Source: Chryseomonas sp014190935 | GTDB taxonomy: Bacteria > Pseudomonadota > Gammaproteobacteria > Pseudomonadales > Pseudomonadaceae | Direction of reading: 5' to 3' | Assembly: GCF_014190935.1 (NCBI RefSeq) | Contig: NZ_JACHVV010000002.1 | Location: 682,001-746,000 of the forward strand | DNA length: 64,000 nucleotides | Shown: positions 63,284 through 64,000 of the stretch, piece by piece | Position numbering within the stretch: the stretch's first letter is position 1 | How the letters are laid out: every line of letters begins with the position of its first letter | Notes under the pieces: model-generated | Seen by the model: the letters and a program-made list of their open reading frames with translations, nothing else | Database searches by the model: none | Told to the model about the DNA's origin: nothing | Made by a program: the position numbers and the translations under genes

Positions 63284-64000
63284 TTGGAACGCTGGAAGAT
63301 TCTCGCCGGCCTGGTGAGCTTCACCTTTTTCATGGAAAACCTGGACGCCACGGTGATCGCCACGGCCCTGCCGCAGATGGCCCTGTCCTTCGGCCGCGAT
63401 CCGGTGGATCTCAACCTGGGCATCAGCGCCTATCTGCTGGCCATCGCCGTGGGCATCCCGGTGAGTGGCTGGATCGCCGAGCGCTTCGGTCCCCGCCCGG
63501 TCTTTACCCTGGCGATCGGCGTCTTCACCCTGGCCTCGCTGCTCTGCGGGATGGCCCTGTCCCTCGAGCAGTTCATCGCCGCGCGCATCCTCCAGGGGCT
63601 CGGCGGCGCCCTGATGGTGCCCGTGGGGCGCCTGGTGGTGCTGCAGGTCACCGAGAAGCACGAGCTGGTGCGCGCCATCGCCCTCATCACCTGGCCAGGC
63701 CTGGTGGCCCCCGTGCTCGGTCCGCCCCTGGGGGGGCTGATCACCACCTATGCCGACTGGCGCTGGATCTTCTATCTCAATCTGCCGCTGGGGTTGATCG
63801 CCCTGCTGCTGGCCTGGCGCCTGGTGCCCGCCGACCTGCCGACCCAGCGCCATCCGCTGGACTGGCGCGGCTTCCTGCTGCTGGGCGGCGCCTGCGTGGC
63901 CTTCATGTGGGGCGTGGAGCGCCTCGGCCAGAACCACGGCAGCCTGGGCGCCAACCTGGCCTGGATGGGCGTAGGGCTGATCCTCGGCACCAAGGCGGTG
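63284..64000 (+). CDS. DHA2-family MFS drug exporter (3' end off the window)
   Basis: Open frame of 239 codons running off the right edge. TTG 63284 (MERWKILAGLVSFTFFMENL) follows GAGG at 9 bases; no ATG lies close. It has the EmrB/QacA-type start ENLDATVIATALPQMALSFG with the motif-D Asp, motif A as GWIAERFGPRPVF, and motif C as PGLVAPVLGPPLGGLI. About seven helices are within the window. A 14-helix multidrug or metabolite exporter is expected. No EmrA-like partner is in view. Confidence 0.85.
   Translation, partial: MERWKILAGLVSFTFFMENLDATVIATALPQMALSFGRDPVDLNLGISAYLLAIAVGIPVSGWIAERFGPRPVFTLAIGVFTLASLLCGMALSLEQFIAARILQGLGGALMVPVGRLVVLQVTEKHELVRAIALITWPGLVAPVLGPPLGGLITTYADWRWIFYLNLPLGLIALLLAWRLVPADLPTQRHPLDWRGFLLLGGACVAFMWGVERLGQNHGSLGANLAWMGVGLILGTKAV

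Overview
The window is GC-rich chromosomal DNA from a Pseudomonas-type gammaproteobacterium. The evidence is an OprD-family porin beside proS, an NAD-glutamate dehydrogenase of about 180 kDa, an MtlEFGK mannitol ABC system, the Hda/WrbA/ArsC/PurMN neighbourhood, and A-rich AAN-repeat leaders of the Crc/Hfq type. From memory, the block slyX-oprD-proS-acyP-yihY-arsC-wrbA-hda-DUF2066-purM-purN matches the order in P. aeruginosa. A member of the P. oryzihabitans/psychrotolerans/luteola group is my guess, not shown here. No rRNA, tRNA, insertion sequence, prophage or CRISPR array was seen.

Layout. 1-2.3 kb: an inositol-phosphatase-family gene cut by the left edge, then small unknown proteins and a BamE-like lipoprotein. 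2.5-10.0 kb: a mannitol catabolism operon, mtlEFGK (ABC uptake), mtlD (mannitol to fructose) and xylB; neither mtlR nor fructokinase mtlZ is in view. 10.1-18.5 kb: ybaK and a MASE2-GGDEF diguanylate cyclase, an HPF-like protein, a Gfo/Idh/MocA oxidoreductase, an acyltransferase, rlmKL, rmf and pyrD. 19.6-25.4 kb (minus strand): a bacteriophytochrome operon with bphP, an Rcp1-like response regulator, a REC-PAS-PAS-HK-REC hybrid kinase and heme oxygenase bphO. 25.6-43.2 kb: an alpha/beta hydrolase, gdhB, slyX/HIT, oprD, proS, acyP, a YihY membrane protein, arsC, wrbA, hda, a DUF2066 protein, purM, purN and a DUF3108 protein, followed by a 59-residue orphan gene with its own promoter and terminator. 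44.0-51.9 kb: two divergent three-subunit molybdenum hydroxylase operons (PaoABC-like), one with a Tat signal and one without. 51.9-56.8 kb: two EamA exporters divergent from a LysR regulator, then small proteins. 57.2-60.4 kb: a gluconate locus, gntR divergent from gntK-gntP. 60.4-64 kb: PhoD phosphatase, an ABM monooxygenase, an RcnB-like protein and a DHA2 exporter cut by the right edge.

How it works together. The mtl and gnt loci feed sugar polyols and acids into central metabolism. Both appear to be under carbon catabolite control through A-rich leaders, and gnt also through an exact 14-bp operator repeated three times. In the phytochrome operon, BphO would make biliverdin for BphP, which could signal to the small response regulator and the hybrid kinase. 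Dispersed repeats with GTAGGTTGGG ... GAAGCCCAAC ends sit in three intergenic gaps and form a 102-bp tandem array in one of them.
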